NCBI GenBank assembly: GCA_955651735.1
Contig: CATPAM010000201.1
Span: forward strand, 1 to 20,693
DNA length: 20,693 nucleotides
From: Candidatus Acidiferrales bacterium
Lineage (GTDB): Bacteria > Acidobacteriota > Terriglobia > Acidiferrales > UBA7541
Direction of reading: 5' to 3'
In this document: in pieces, positions 7,797 to 15,932 of the stretch
Layout: each line of letters starts with the position of its first letter
Position numbering within the stretch: position 1 is the stretch's first letter
Notes under the pieces: generated by a model
Database searches by the model: none
What the model was told of the DNA's origin: nothing
What the model saw: only the letters and a program-made list of their open reading frames with translations
Translations under genes and position numbers: made by a program

Positions 7797-9895
7797 GCGG
7801 CCTTCCCGAAGATCGCAATTCGGAGCTGCGCGCGCTTTTCTTCGAGAGCGCCAACGAACTGCTGCAATCTCTAAACGAAGCGGGGCTCGATCTCGAGGCC
7901 AATCCCTCGGACCAGGAAGTCATTCGCCGCGTGCGCCGCGCCGTGCATACGCTGAAGGGCGACTCTGCCGCATGCGGGTTTCACAAATTGAGCGAGCTGG
8001 CGCACGAACTGGAAGACGCGCTGTCTCCGCAAATTGGGCGGAACGCGGGTTCGCGCATGGCGGACGTCGTTCTGGTTGCTGCCGACAATTTCGGAGCGAT
8101 GCTCTACGCTTATCAGCGCAACGCGGAGCCGCCCACGGCGGACTCCTTGCGCACTATGATCCGCAGTTTGATCGATGCTCCGACACCTTCCGCGTCAACG
8201 GCGCCTGCTGCCGGCGGTATCGCGGCTCGCTTTCAGTGGAGCGAATACGAACAGCTCATGATTTCCGAAGCGGTGCATCGCGGCGAGACTGTTTACAACG
8301 TCGCATTGCGCGTTGATCCCGACAGCTTGATGCACGCCGCGGCTTTCCAGTTGATTCGCAACGTCCTGCATAGTTGCGGCACGGTCATCGCGCTGCGCCC
8401 CGAGGATAGCTTCGCGACCGAGACGCTGGAGATTGTCGAAGCGGCGCTAGCCAGCCACCAGGCACAGGAGCACATCGCGCAGCGATGCCGCATCCCTTCG
8501 GTCGTTTCCGATTTCCGCATCGAGCGCGCAGCCACGTTGGAAACAGCGGAGCACGAGTTGCTCGGCGACCTATTGGAAGAGCAAGCGGCGAATCTTGCGG
8601 CCAAATCTGGTGAAATGGGCGCGAGCGCCGCAGCGCAAAAGTCGCCCGCGATTGGCTCGGCCGCCGCCACCGTCGCCGAGAGCACTCTGCGCGTGGATGC
8701 CGCGCGTATCGAGGCTGTCATGAACCTGGTGGGAGAGTTGATCATCGGGAAATCCATGCTGCATCGCAGCCTGACGGAATTTGACCAGCGCCACGCCCGC
8801 GATCCTGTTCGCGCTAAGCTGTCCGACGCGCTGGCGTTTCAATCGCGCGTCCTCGATGAGTTGCACAAATGCGTGCTGAAAATTCGCATGGTGCCGGTCG
8901 AGCAGTTATTCCGCCGTTTTCCGCGTTTGGTTCGCGACGTCGCCAAGCAATGCGGCAAAGATGTCGCGCTCGAACTTTCCGGGCAGAACACGGATCTGGA
9001 CAAGGGCATCCTGGACGCTCTCGCTGAGCCGCTGATGCACGTGGTGCGTAATGCTGTAGACCACGGCGTGGAAGATGCTGAGGAGCGCATCGCTGCGGGA
9101 AAACCCGCACGCGGCACGGTTTATCTCAATGCCTACCACCAAGGTACGCAAGTGGTGATCGAGGTCCGCGATGACGGGCGCGGCATCGACCTCACGGAAA
9201 TCCGTACGCAGGCGGTAGACAAGGGAATTGTCAAAGCCGGGGATATTCAACGCCTCTCTGATTCCGAAGCGATGAACCTGATTTTCGAGCCGGGTTTCAG
9301 CACGGCAGCGAAAGTCACCGAAGTCTCCGGGCGCGGCGTGGGGATGGACGTGGTCCGCACCGTCCTCGACAATTTGAAAGGCACGGTTCACGTTTCCTCG
9401 GTCAGGGGCCGCGGAACGACGATGCAGTTGCGCGTGCCGCTGACACTCGCCAGCATCCAGACGCTGCTGTTCCGCGTCGCGGGCCGCTTGTTCGCGGTTC
9501 CTCTCTCTTCGGTTGTCGAAATCACGCGCATCACCGACGCTGACATTCATCGCGTCGACCAGCGCGAAGTTCTGCGCCTCCGCGACCAGATCCTCACACT
9601 GGTGCGCCTGAATAGCCTCAGCCAGATTCACGCCGTGGCCATCCAAGAGCACATAAAGAAAAAGCGCAGTTTCGTCATCGTGATCGGCGCCGCGGAAAAG
9701 CGTTTCGGCCTCGTGGTCGACAGCTTGGTCGGCGAAGAAGAATTGGTCATCAAGGCGCTCCCCGGAGAAATCATCTGCAGCGACCTGGTCAGCGGCGCCT
9801 CCATCCTCGGCGACGGCACGGTCGTGCTGATTCTCAACGTGCCAGCGGTCCTCTCGCGCCTCTCTCGCGCAACTCCTCTGGGAGCCATCGCATGA
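7793..9895 (+). CDS. cheA: Chemotaxis histidine kinase CheA
   Basis: 700 residues starting with GTG within the cheR stop. The P1 Hpt domain covers about 8-110, with phospho-acceptor H52 in AVHTLKGDSA. A region at about 140-235 (GETVYNVALRVDPDSL, followed by an HSCGTVIALRPED strand pattern) is P2-like. The linker at about 235-295 is Ala-rich. P3 dimerisation begins near 297 (LRVDAARIEAVMNLVGELI). The P4 ATPase has HVVRNAVDHGVE (N box, about 417), DDGRGID, FEPGFST and GRGVGMDVV. The CheW-like P5 domain covers about 558-690 (FRVAGRLFAVPLSSVVEI). It autophosphorylates in trans and passes phosphate to the CheY-like protein and CheB encoded downstream. Its end overlaps cheB (ATGA). The domain set is complete; the P2 assignment is the least certain part. 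Confidence 0.97.
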   Translation: MSGLPEDRNSELRALFFESANELLQSLNEAGLDLEANPSDQEVIRRVRRAVHTLKGDSAACGFHKLSELAHELEDALSPQIGRNAGSRMADVVLVAADNFGAMLYAYQRNAEPPTADSLRTMIRSLIDAPTPSASTAPAAGGIAARFQWSEYEQLMISEAVHRGETVYNVALRVDPDSLMHAAAFQLIRNVLHSCGTVIALRPEDSFATETLEIVEAALASHQAQEHIAQRCRIPSVVSDFRIERAATLETAEHELLGDLLEEQAANLAAKSGEMGASAAAQKSPAIGSAAATVAESTLRVDAARIEAVMNLVGELIIGKSMLHRSLTEFDQRHARDPVRAKLSDALAFQSRVLDELHKCVLKIRMVPVEQLFRRFPRLVRDVAKQCGKDVALELSGQNTDLDKGILDALAEPLMHVVRNAVDHGVEDAEERIAAGKPARGTVYLNAYHQGTQVVIEVRDDGRGIDLTEIRTQAVDKGIVKAGDIQRLSDSEAMNLIFEPGFSTAAKVTEVSGRGVGMDVVRTVLDNLKGTVHVSSVRGRGTTMQLRVPLTLASIQTLLFRVAGRLFAVPLSSVVEITRITDADIHRVDQREVLRLRDQILTLVRLNSLSQIHAVAIQEHIKKKRSFVIVIGAAEKRFGLVVDSLVGEEELVIKALPGEIICSDLVSGASILGDGTVVLILNVPAVLSRLSRATPLGAIA

Positions 9896-11043
9896 GCGAG
9901 CGTATCCGAGTCTTGGTTGTCGATGATTCTGCTCTCATGCGGAAGCTCATTCCTACGATTCTCGAACGGGATCCATCCATCGAGGTCGTCGGCACGGCCA
10001 TGGACGGCGCGTTCGCGCTGAAGAAAATCGAGGAGCTGCACCCGGACGTAGTCACGCTTGACCTCGAAATGCCGCGCATGGATGGAATTGAGGCGCTGCG
10101 TCTGATGATGCGCCGCGCGCCGATGCCCGTGATTGTCTTCAGCACGCATTCCAAGGAAGGCGCTTACTCCACGTTCAAAGCTCTGGCGCTAGGTGCCATC
10201 GACTTTGTCGCCAAGCCCCGAGACGCCGCGGCGGGTCATCTGGATGCCATCGCCGTGGAGCTCATCGAGAAAATCAAAGTTGCCAAGCGTGCTTCCGGGA
10301 GCAACATTCGCGCCACTGTGGAGGTCGAAATCAAGCCGCCACAGAAGAAGCCGTCGCGCGCAACGCTTCCGCCAAGCCGCGTCGTGGCCATCGGAATCTC
10401 CACGGGCGGCCCGAACGCGCTGCAATACGTGCTCTCGCAAATTCCCGCGGACTTTTCCGCCAGCATTTTGATCGTGCAGCACATGCCCGAAGGGTTTACC
10501 GAGATGTTCGCGAGACGCCTGGATGAGTGCTGTGCGCTCGACGTACAAGAGGCGCGCTCCGGCGACTTGCTGCTTGCCGGCCGCGTGCTGATCTGCCCCG
10601 GCAACCGTCACATGATGGTGCGCCGCATGCCTCGCGGCGACATGGCCGTGTTGTCTGATGGTCCGCCGGTCAATGGACACCGGCCCTCGGCCGATGTGCT
10701 CTTTCACTCCGTTGCCCAAGAATTCGCCCTGACTTCGGTCGGGGTGCTTATGACTGGCATGGGCGACGACGGCGCGGAAGGTCTCGGCGCCATCAAGGCC
10801 GCCGGAGGCATGACCGTGGCGCAAAGCGAAGACACCTGCGTGGTCAGCGGCATGCCGCGCGCCGCAATCTTAAAGGGCTACGCCAACAAAATTGTTGCTC
10901 TCGAGTCTTTGAGCGCATTTCTGGTGGGTCATTGCGGCAGCGACCGCGCTCCAGAGCGAGATCGCGAAAAAGGCGGTCGCCGCGAAAAGATCGAACAGAA
11001 CGAGAAAAACGATAGGACACACGTTTCTTCCCACCGCACTTAG
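9892..11043 (+). CDS. cheB: Chemotaxis response regulator / protein-glutamate methylesterase CheB
   Basis: 383 residues. The receiver domain covers 1-125, with D11-D12, phospho-acceptor D57 (VVTLDLEMP) and the FVAKPRD lysine. The linker is basic and proline-rich (PPQKKPSR). The methylesterase domain covers about 160-350 with triad S170 (GISTGGP), H197 (QHMPEGF) and D293 (TGMGDDGAEG). It removes receptor methyl esters and may deamidate glutamines. About 33 highly charged residues (many Arg, Glu, Lys) follow the normal domain end at LVGHCG; this tail is unusual. It overlaps the cheA stop by ATGA, and 28 bases separate it from the next gene. Confidence 0.96.
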   Translation: MSERIRVLVVDDSALMRKLIPTILERDPSIEVVGTAMDGAFALKKIEELHPDVVTLDLEMPRMDGIEALRLMMRRAPMPVIVFSTHSKEGAYSTFKALALGAIDFVAKPRDAAAGHLDAIAVELIEKIKVAKRASGSNIRATVEVEIKPPQKKPSRATLPPSRVVAIGISTGGPNALQYVLSQIPADFSASILIVQHMPEGFTEMFARRLDECCALDVQEARSGDLLLAGRVLICPGNRHMMVRRMPRGDMAVLSDGPPVNGHRPSADVLFHSVAQEFALTSVGVLMTGMGDDGAEGLGAIKAAGGMTVAQSEDTCVVSGMPRAAILKGYANKIVALESLSAFLVGHCGSDRAPERDREKGGRREKIEQNEKNDRTHVSSHRT

Positions 11044-11071
11044 TTCCGTGCGATGGGAAAAGGAGAAGGCC

Positions 11072-11524
11072 ATGCAACAATTTGCCGCTCTGCTCCGGAA
11101 AGACAGTCGGCCGGTCCGCTACTTGGTGGTGGACGATTCGGTATTCGCCCGCAAAAATCTCATCAAGATGATCGAGATGTTCGGCGGCGAGGTGGCGGGA
11201 GAGGCCGGCGACGGGCTCACCGCCATCGCGGAGTACAACCGCAGCAAGCCGGACGTCGTGCTGATGGACATCACCATGCCCCAGATGGAAGGCATCGAAG
11301 CGGTCGAGCGCATCGTCCGCCAGCACGCGGAAGCGCGCATTGTGATGGTCAGCTCCGTCGGTTACCAGGAAAATATTCTCGCCGCGCTGCAGAAAGGCGC
11401 GAAGCACTTCGTGCAAAAGCCGGTCAAGCCCGAAGTCCTGTACGAAATCCTGCGCTACGTGTTGAGCGACGACCCTAGCGCCGCCGGAGCGCCCGTCGCG
11501 CTCGCGGGAGAGCACCGCTCATGA
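11072..11524 (+). CDS. CheY-like response regulator
   Basis: 150 residues from ATG 11072, chosen for AGGAGAAGG just upstream; a GTG at 11048 is in frame but poorly placed. A single receiver domain has D21-D22, phospho-acceptor D66 (VVLMDITMP), the switch region MVSSVGYQE and the lysine in FVQKPVKPE. Short tails flank it: about 14 residues before the fold and an Ala/Gly-rich tail of about 20 residues after it. It is the probable phospho-output of the CheA encoded upstream, acting on a motor or other effector not present in this window. It is coupled (ATGA) to the CheX-type phosphatase gene, which supports a CheY role. Confidence 0.93.
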   Translation: MQQFAALLRKDSRPVRYLVVDDSVFARKNLIKMIEMFGGEVAGEAGDGLTAIAEYNRSKPDVVLMDITMPQMEGIEAVERIVRQHAEARIVMVSSVGYQENILAALQKGAKHFVQKPVKPEVLYEILRYVLSDDPSAAGAPVALAGEHRS

Positions 11525-12024
11525 GAATGGAACTCATTCAGCCGTTCATCAACGCCGCCGACGCCGTCTTTGCGGAGTCGCTGCAAGCGCCCACGAAAAT
11601 CGTCGACCTCGCCATGGACGAGGAAACCTATCGCCGTAAGGGAATCGCCGCGCTCATCATCATCAAAGGCGAAATCGAAGGTCGCGTCATTCTTGATCTG
11701 GCTCCCGAAGTGGCTTTGAAGGTGGCTAGCCAACTCGCCGGCTCCGCGGTTGTCGAAAGTGAACAGGTCGCGCGCGAGACTGTCTGCGAGCTCGCCAACA
11801 TGGTGATCGGAAATTCCGTTACGCTCCTGAACGATCAGGGCTTTCGCTTCAAAGTTTTCCCGCCGGAAATTCACATGAACGATCAAGGGCTAGCGGGCAG
11901 TGCCGACACCGAAGCCATGGTCATCTGCATCGAAACGCCCTGTGGCGATGTGTACCTCAACATCGCGATGCATTACCTGCATCGCCGCCGTCAAGAGCGC
12001 GAAACCGCGCCCGCACTCGATTGA
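11521..12024 (+). CDS. cheX: CheX-type CheY-P phosphatase
   Basis: 167 residues. The single CheC/CheX-family signature helix is ETVCELANMVIGN, with E90 and N93 forming the ExxN active-site pair. Strand regions around it (IEGRVILDL, MVICIETPCGDVYLNIAMHY) fit the CheX fold. It contains one rather than two ExxN helices, as expected for CheX rather than CheC. It should hydrolyse phospho-CheY, substituting for CheZ. It is translationally coupled to the CheY-like gene and closes the chemosensory operon. There is no CheD or CheC in the cluster. Alternative Met at residue 3. Confidence 0.9.
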   Translation: MRMELIQPFINAADAVFAESLQAPTKIVDLAMDEETYRRKGIAALIIIKGEIEGRVILDLAPEVALKVASQLAGSAVVESEQVARETVCELANMVIGNSVTLLNDQGFRFKVFPPEIHMNDQGLAGSADTEAMVICIETPCGDVYLNIAMHYLHRRRQERETAPALD

Positions 12025-12061
12025 TGATTGTTTTTTGTTTGGGAAATCGGGGAAACGCAGC

Positions 12062-12892
12062 CTAGGCCCCATCCATCGGCGGCCTTACATACGCCGCGCC
12101 ATGCCGGTAGAGTCCCACCGCCGGCAGCGCCTGCGAAAATACAATGCGAATCGGCACAAAGATCGCGCCCGCTCCTGGCGTGAACGGCACCGCAACTTCC
12201 GCGCGCGTGCCCTCCGGATACTGATTCCGACTGCGAAAACTCAGCCCGCCTTTCGATAGGTCCTCGCACACCGCCACTTCTTCCTGAAATCCTCGCCGCC
12301 GTATGCAAGCCAATACGCGCGCCTTCACGCGATTCTTCTTGCGATGCGGATTCACGCGCTCTTCCTGAACAGGCTTCGGTACTCCCTCCTGTTTCGCGGT
12401 CGACTGCGCTTCGATCCAAATCGATGGCGCATCGCAGTGCGTGCACAGCCGCGCCACGCACTTGCGCACCTCAAAAGATTTCAGTTGCAGTTCGTTCAGG
12501 TAAACGACCTCGCGCCGCTGGCAAAAGCTGCATTCCATTAGCAAGCGTGCCAGCGCCTCCTCGGCCATGTGCGGAGCAGGGAAGTCGATGCCCCAGAAAT
12601 CCTCGCGCGGCTCCAAAATTACAAACGCGTACAAAAATCCCTCCGGCTCGCGATCGAACTCGGCTAACACGCGCGCTCGCGCCATCTTCCAGTCGTCGCC
12701 GTTCTGCCGCCGCAGCGTCAGCTCTTGTCCCGGCAACACTTTTTCCGGCAGGCACAATACGCCGCCATTGCGGCTGACCAGCAGGGTCTGCGCCGTCTGC
12801 TTCACAGCCACACCTCCGGCTCCGAACCACGATGCCTCCACGGGCATTCGGAAACTGACACGGTCGCTTCGCCGAAGTCCTTCGGGTCGCAT
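12062..12892 (-). CDS. PilZ domain protein with cysteine-rich insert and second degenerate PilZ-like half
   Basis: 276 residues from ATG 12892; an upstream in-frame GTG at 12961 would add 23 hydrophobic/basic residues. The C-terminal half is a recognisable PilZ domain, with R184-KKN-R188 (RxxxR) and D211-LS-KGG (DxSxxG) followed by beta strands, so c-di-GMP binding is expected. The N-terminal half begins with RRSDRVSFR and has VSRNGGVL, resembling a PilZ domain that has lost the Asp. Between them lie five cysteines, C121-x2-C124, C145 and C150-x2-C153, a likely zinc ribbon. It is convergent with the che operon (38 bases from cheX) and divergent from another PilZ gene. Function is unknown beyond probable c-di-GMP-responsive regulation. 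Confidence 0.8.
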   Translation of the reverse strand: MRPEGLRRSDRVSFRMPVEASWFGAGGVAVKQTAQTLLVSRNGGVLCLPEKVLPGQELTLRRQNGDDWKMARARVLAEFDREPEGFLYAFVILEPREDFWGIDFPAPHMAEEALARLLMECSFCQRREVVYLNELQLKSFEVRKCVARLCTHCDAPSIWIEAQSTAKQEGVPKPVQEERVNPHRKKNRVKARVLACIRRRGFQEEVAVCEDLSKGGLSFRSRNQYPEGTRAEVAVPFTPGAGAIFVPIRIVFSQALPAVGLYRHGAAYVRPPMDGA

Positions 12893-12982
12893 AGCCTCTA
12901 TTCGCCCAGGAAATGCGATTTTCAGACTAGCATGCAGGCGCGCGAGCAAAAGCACGGCCACGCCGCCTTTGTCGTACCCACT

Positions 12983-13024
12983 AATAGCGCGCTGTATTCG
13001 GCCAAGGCCGCGTCCCGCGCTATT
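12983..13024. repeat. Nested inverted repeat between divergent PilZ genes
   Basis: AATAGCGCG (12983-12991) and CGCGCTATT (13016-13024) form a perfect 9-base inverted repeat. Nested almost concentrically inside is the palindrome CGGCCAAGGCCG (12999-13010). The pair can fold into an interrupted hairpin or serve as a two-tier operator. No T-run follows on either strand, so it is not a typical terminator. Confidence 0.5.
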
Positions 13025-13146
13025 GCTGTTTTGGCTATTCGCGCCGCCGGATTTGCGCTTTCTTGGCCGTTTTCCAGCACACTAAAGACAGGGAATTTGT
13101 CCCGTCCCGAGCAACTCCGTCTATTCAGTCTGGACGGCGAACACCT

Positions 13147-13521
13147 GTGAGCAACGTCATCGTCATGGATAATCGCACGACCAAAGGACCGTCGCCGCGG
13201 GCGGGGGTGCGCGATCGCCGCTACGCGATTCGCTATCCTTTTGCCGCAGACGCCGTGCTAATTGATTTGGAAAGCGGAGCGCAAGCCACCGGCGTGACCT
13301 CCGATATCTCCCTGGGCGGATGCTTTATTTGCACCGCCAAGCCTCTCCCGCTGAAAGCGCGAGCGCGGGTCACTCTCTCCCGCAAAGGTCAGAGCGTCGA
13401 AGGCCTTGCCGTCGTCCGCATCGTAAAGCCGCGCATCGGCATGGGCGTCGAGTTCATCGACGTCGAATCCGCCGGCCACGACCTCCTCGCCCGCTGGATC
13501 GACCACCTTCGCCAACGGTAA
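13147..13521 (+). CDS. Single-domain PilZ protein
   Basis: 124 residues from GTG 13147; ATG 13165 is an equally possible start and gives 118 residues. The PilZ motifs are intact: R25-YAI-R29 (RxxxR) and D53-IS-LGG (DxSxxG), with following strands ending in MGVEFIDVE. Short stand-alone PilZ proteins bind c-di-GMP and act by docking on partner proteins, for instance motility or secretion machinery. It lies head-to-head with the larger PilZ gene and is separated from it by a 254-base control region. It converges on the esterase gene (18 bases). A motif at 13064-13078 (TGGCC to GC, 10-base spacing) could be a weak sigma54 promoter. Confidence 0.85.
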   Translation: MSNVIVMDNRTTKGPSPRAGVRDRRYAIRYPFAADAVLIDLESGAQATGVTSDISLGGCFICTAKPLPLKARARVTLSRKGQSVEGLAVVRIVKPRIGMGVEFIDVESAGHDLLARWIDHLRQR

Positions 13522-13539
13522 GCCGTCCTAAGAGGGCGA

Positions 13540-14661
13540 TCACCGAAACAGCAGCGGCGTAAACGCTGAAAGATTCCGCCGCCAAACCATCCACGTATGC
13601 GCTCCAGGCGTCTCTATATCGACCTTGTGGACCCCTTTCGCTTCCAGCCACGCCCGCACTTTTCGGTTGAACTCAATCAAGCGGTCATCGACGCCGCAAG
13701 CAATCCACAGCAGCTTCACTTCGTCGTTCGCCTTCGCGTTCAAGCCCGGAAAATCCTTGTCGAATTCTTCCGGCAAGCCGCCCGAGCTGAACGCTCCTAT
13801 CCAAGCGAACTTGTCCACGTTGTTCAAACCTGTGAGCAGCGACTCGCTGCCGCCCATGGAAAGCCCCGCAATCGCACGCGAGTTCCTGTCCTTGTTCACC
13901 AGATAAGCCGACTCCACGCGCGGCAGCACCTCACCCAGCAGCGCCTCGCTGAACTTTGCGAAATTGCGGTCGCGCAGCTCCGTATTGCGAAACGCACCGA
14001 ACCCGCCGCGCAGAATTTCCGGAGCGCCATACCCCAGCGGCATCACCACAATCATGGGCTTGGTCTTTCCCTGCGCGGTCAGGTTGTCCAGAATCACGTA
14101 CGCGCGTCCCACCGCCGTCCACCCGCTCGCGTCATCGCTGAATCCATGCAGCAGGTACAGCACCGGATAGCTCTGCTTCCCGCGACGGTCATACCCCGGC
14201 GGCGTGTAGACATAAAAGTCGCGCTGGTCTCCGACGACCGCCGATTTGTAGAAATGATGATGGACCTCGCCGTGCGGCACGTCGCTGACTTCCCACGTCA
14301 GAGAAGCCGGCCCCGGCACATGCACCTGGCTCGTGGTATTGAGCAGGTTGGGCTTCATCAATGGAGTCGAAGGATCAATCAGGTGCACGCCATCGGCGAC
14401 GAATGCATATCCGTAGAAGTCGGGCGCCAGCGGCTCGGTCGTGACGCTCCAAACGCCCTGCTCGTCTTTCTGCATCGCCAAATCCTTCGCCGCGCCTTCC
14501 AGGGCGAGCGCAACCTCCTTCGCATTCGGAGCCCGAAAGCGAAAGGTGACGCGGTTGTCCGCGTGCACCTCCGGCGCCGGCGGCGTCTGCGCAAAAGCAG
14601 CAGAAGCAAAACCAAAGGCAAAAACAAAAGCAAACCGCATAAATAAGAATGTGCGTCTCAT
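13540..14661 (-). CDS. Secreted CE1/esterase-D family esterase with N-terminal CBM48-like domain
   Basis: 373 residues from ATG 14661, with AGGAG just upstream. A signal peptide covers residues 1-25 (AFA-QT cleavage). An immunoglobulin-like CBM48/E-set segment covers about 33-115 (VTFRFRAPNAKEVALAL). The alpha/beta hydrolase domain follows, with YLLHGFSDDASGW, nucleophile S268 in AGLSMGGSE, probable acid D325 or D326 in CGVDDR and H355 in GAHTWMVWR. The layout matches bacterial acetyl-xylan/feruloyl esterases and related CE1 enzymes that remove acyl groups from plant polysaccharides, acting in the periplasm or outside. The substrate cannot be read from sequence. It is convergent with the small PilZ gene and divergent from the next small gene. 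Confidence 0.88.
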   Translation of the reverse strand: MRRTFLFMRFAFVFAFGFASAAFAQTPPAPEVHADNRVTFRFRAPNAKEVALALEGAAKDLAMQKDEQGVWSVTTEPLAPDFYGYAFVADGVHLIDPSTPLMKPNLLNTTSQVHVPGPASLTWEVSDVPHGEVHHHFYKSAVVGDQRDFYVYTPPGYDRRGKQSYPVLYLLHGFSDDASGWTAVGRAYVILDNLTAQGKTKPMIVVMPLGYGAPEILRGGFGAFRNTELRDRNFAKFSEALLGEVLPRVESAYLVNKDRNSRAIAGLSMGGSESLLTGLNNVDKFAWIGAFSSGGLPEEFDKDFPGLNAKANDEVKLLWIACGVDDRLIEFNRKVRAWLEAKGVHKVDIETPGAHTWMVWRRNLSAFTPLLFR

Positions 14662-14725
14662 GGCGCTCCTGTTTCACGGCCGCAAGATGTTAACAGAGGT
14701 ACGCTATGATTTGGAGCAATGTAGG

Positions 14726-14766
14726 GGCCGGGCTTTAGTTTACCCTGACCTTCGAAGGGCCCGGCC
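14726..14766 (+). repeat. GC-rich inverted repeat just upstream of a start codon
   Basis: GGCCGGGC (14726-14733) and GCCCGGCC (14759-14766) form a perfect 8-base stem around a 25-base loop. It ends 9 bases before ATG 14776, where a ribosome site would be expected and none is seen. It may shape translation initiation in mRNA. Confidence 0.4.
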
Positions 14767-14775
14767 AGCCCCCAA

Positions 14776-15096
14776 ATGACCGAAGAAGACAAAAACTCCA
14801 ACCTCGACGAAGCGCTGCTGTCCGTGTGGCGTCAAACGCTGGTCGAACGCAAAAAGCGCGTAGTCCTAGGCGACGATTCCTATCCCGTGCAGTCCACCGC
14901 GAAGCGCAAGCTCGCGCAAGTCGATTTCGAACTCGCCGGCCAGCGCATCCGCGGCCTCCAGCAAAATCCTGCAACCGCATCGCGATGGGCCGCGCTCGCC
15001 CGCAAAGGCGCCAAGGTCATGCAATTCCTGATCGCCGGCCGCTACATCGCCGCCGTCAGCGACGCCAAAATCACCCACTTCGCCCGAACAAAATAG
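14776..15096 (+). CDS. Small uncharacterised protein
   Basis: 106 residues, with no signal peptide or membrane segment. The N-terminus is acidic and the rest basic, with predicted helices (LDEALLSVWRQTLVERKK, then TAKRKLAQVDFELAG) and a C-terminal VMQFLIAGRYIAAV segment. I do not recognise a named domain. Codon use and GC content match the neighbours, and a clear intrinsic terminator 80 bases downstream supports a real transcribed gene. It has no Shine-Dalgarno sequence; a GC-rich hairpin occupies that position. It is divergent from the esterase gene. Confidence 0.65.
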   Translation: MTEEDKNSNLDEALLSVWRQTLVERKKRVVLGDDSYPVQSTAKRKLAQVDFELAGQRIRGLQQNPATASRWAALARKGAKVMQFLIAGRYIAAVSDAKITHFARTK

Positions 15097-15177
15097 CGAG
15101 AAATTAGGTGTCTGAGCGATTCTGTCTTGATTGTTTTGGTTAGAACAGCCGAAACCTTTTCGCTAACATTAAACGAA

Positions 15178-15204
15178 GGCGACCCGAAGGTCGCCCCGTT
15201 TTTT
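15178..15204 (+). terminator. Rho-independent terminator
   Basis: A perfect 7-base stem GGCGACC / GGTCGCC with a CGAA tetraloop is followed by CCG and six T residues (15199-15204). The T-run orients it to the plus strand, ending the transcript of the small gene at 14776-15096. The minus-strand gene at 15218-15643 may use the same hairpin less efficiently. Confidence 0.9.
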
Positions 15205-15217
15205 GAATTGTAGATCT

Positions 15218-15643
15218 CTAATCGGTTCCGACAGAACTTCCTGAAGCAGTGCTGATGTGTGACTTTCCCGAGGCCAGCAGAATCGCCGCACGTGAAACTG
15301 GAATGGTGAATACGTTGTCGGCAGTCTGGATGTTGCTGAGGAAGTGCTCGCCCCCGGCTGTTTCGAAGGTCACCTGAGCTTTGTCGGCGGGAGCGCTTTG
15401 CACCTCAATTGGATGGACTATCGCACCGGCACGATTTTCGAAGCTGCTGAAGATTAGCCCCTCCCATTTATCATCTGCCACACGATTCACGCGGTATCTG
15501 CCCGCCGGAAGGGTTTTGCCAGCGACCACAAACGCGAACGGTATCGTCACAACGATTTGGTCTAAAACCTGGGCCTTGGCCGTGATGCCTAACCCAGCGA
15601 AACCGACAAGCGCTACTGCAATACGCAAGCACAGCCTTTTCAT
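15218..15643 (-). CDS. Small secreted protein, acidobacterial type
   Basis: 141 residues from the second of two adjacent Mets (ATG 15643), which gives the better spacing from AGGAG; the first Met is at 15646. A signal peptide covers about 1-24 (basic start, LCLRIAVALVGFAGLG core, AKA-QV cleavage). The mature part opens with VVTIPFAFVVAGKTLPAGRYRV, then alternating strand-like segments. This pattern recalls a family of unknown function that I associate with many copies in Acidobacteriota genomes. It is probably periplasmic or extracellular and beta-rich. No function is known to me. It stands alone between a terminator and a decayed operon. Confidence 0.75.
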   Translation of the reverse strand: MKRLCLRIAVALVGFAGLGITAKAQVLDQIVVTIPFAFVVAGKTLPAGRYRVNRVADDKWEGLIFSSFENRAGAIVHPIEVQSAPADKAQVTFETAGGEHFLSNIQTADNVFTIPVSRAAILLASGKSHISTASGSSVGTD

Positions 15644-15932
15644 CATTTCTCCTGTGACCGTTTTGGAGCCGTCATTAGAGGCAACTGCCGCGCCTGGGTT
15701 TTATTCCGCAAGCGGGTTTAGCATCTGTGTCAACAATCATCCTCAAAACGACTACATACCGTTAGACGCGCTCTCCCCTGTAACAGTCACAGAACACGTT
15801 GAAAAGGTTTTGTCACCGCCAGCGGCAGCGCGCTGCTCCAAGAAGTTGGAGTCCGATGCTAAACGTTGCGCCGGGTCGGGCAGAGCAAGCCGCGCTGCTG
15901 AACGCTACTCTGCTGCGGGCGGTGCCGCTGCA

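Noticed and set aside
13597..14646. 349-codon plus-strand open frame
   Set aside because: Antisense to the esterase with its GLSMGG and GAHTW motifs; the product has no domain signature.
15706..15733. Minus-strand TTGACA (15728-15733) as promoter of the small secreted protein
   Set aside because: The -35 match is perfect, but the hexamer at 17 bases is TGCGGA and the only A/T-rich candidate is 22 bases away, outside normal spacing.
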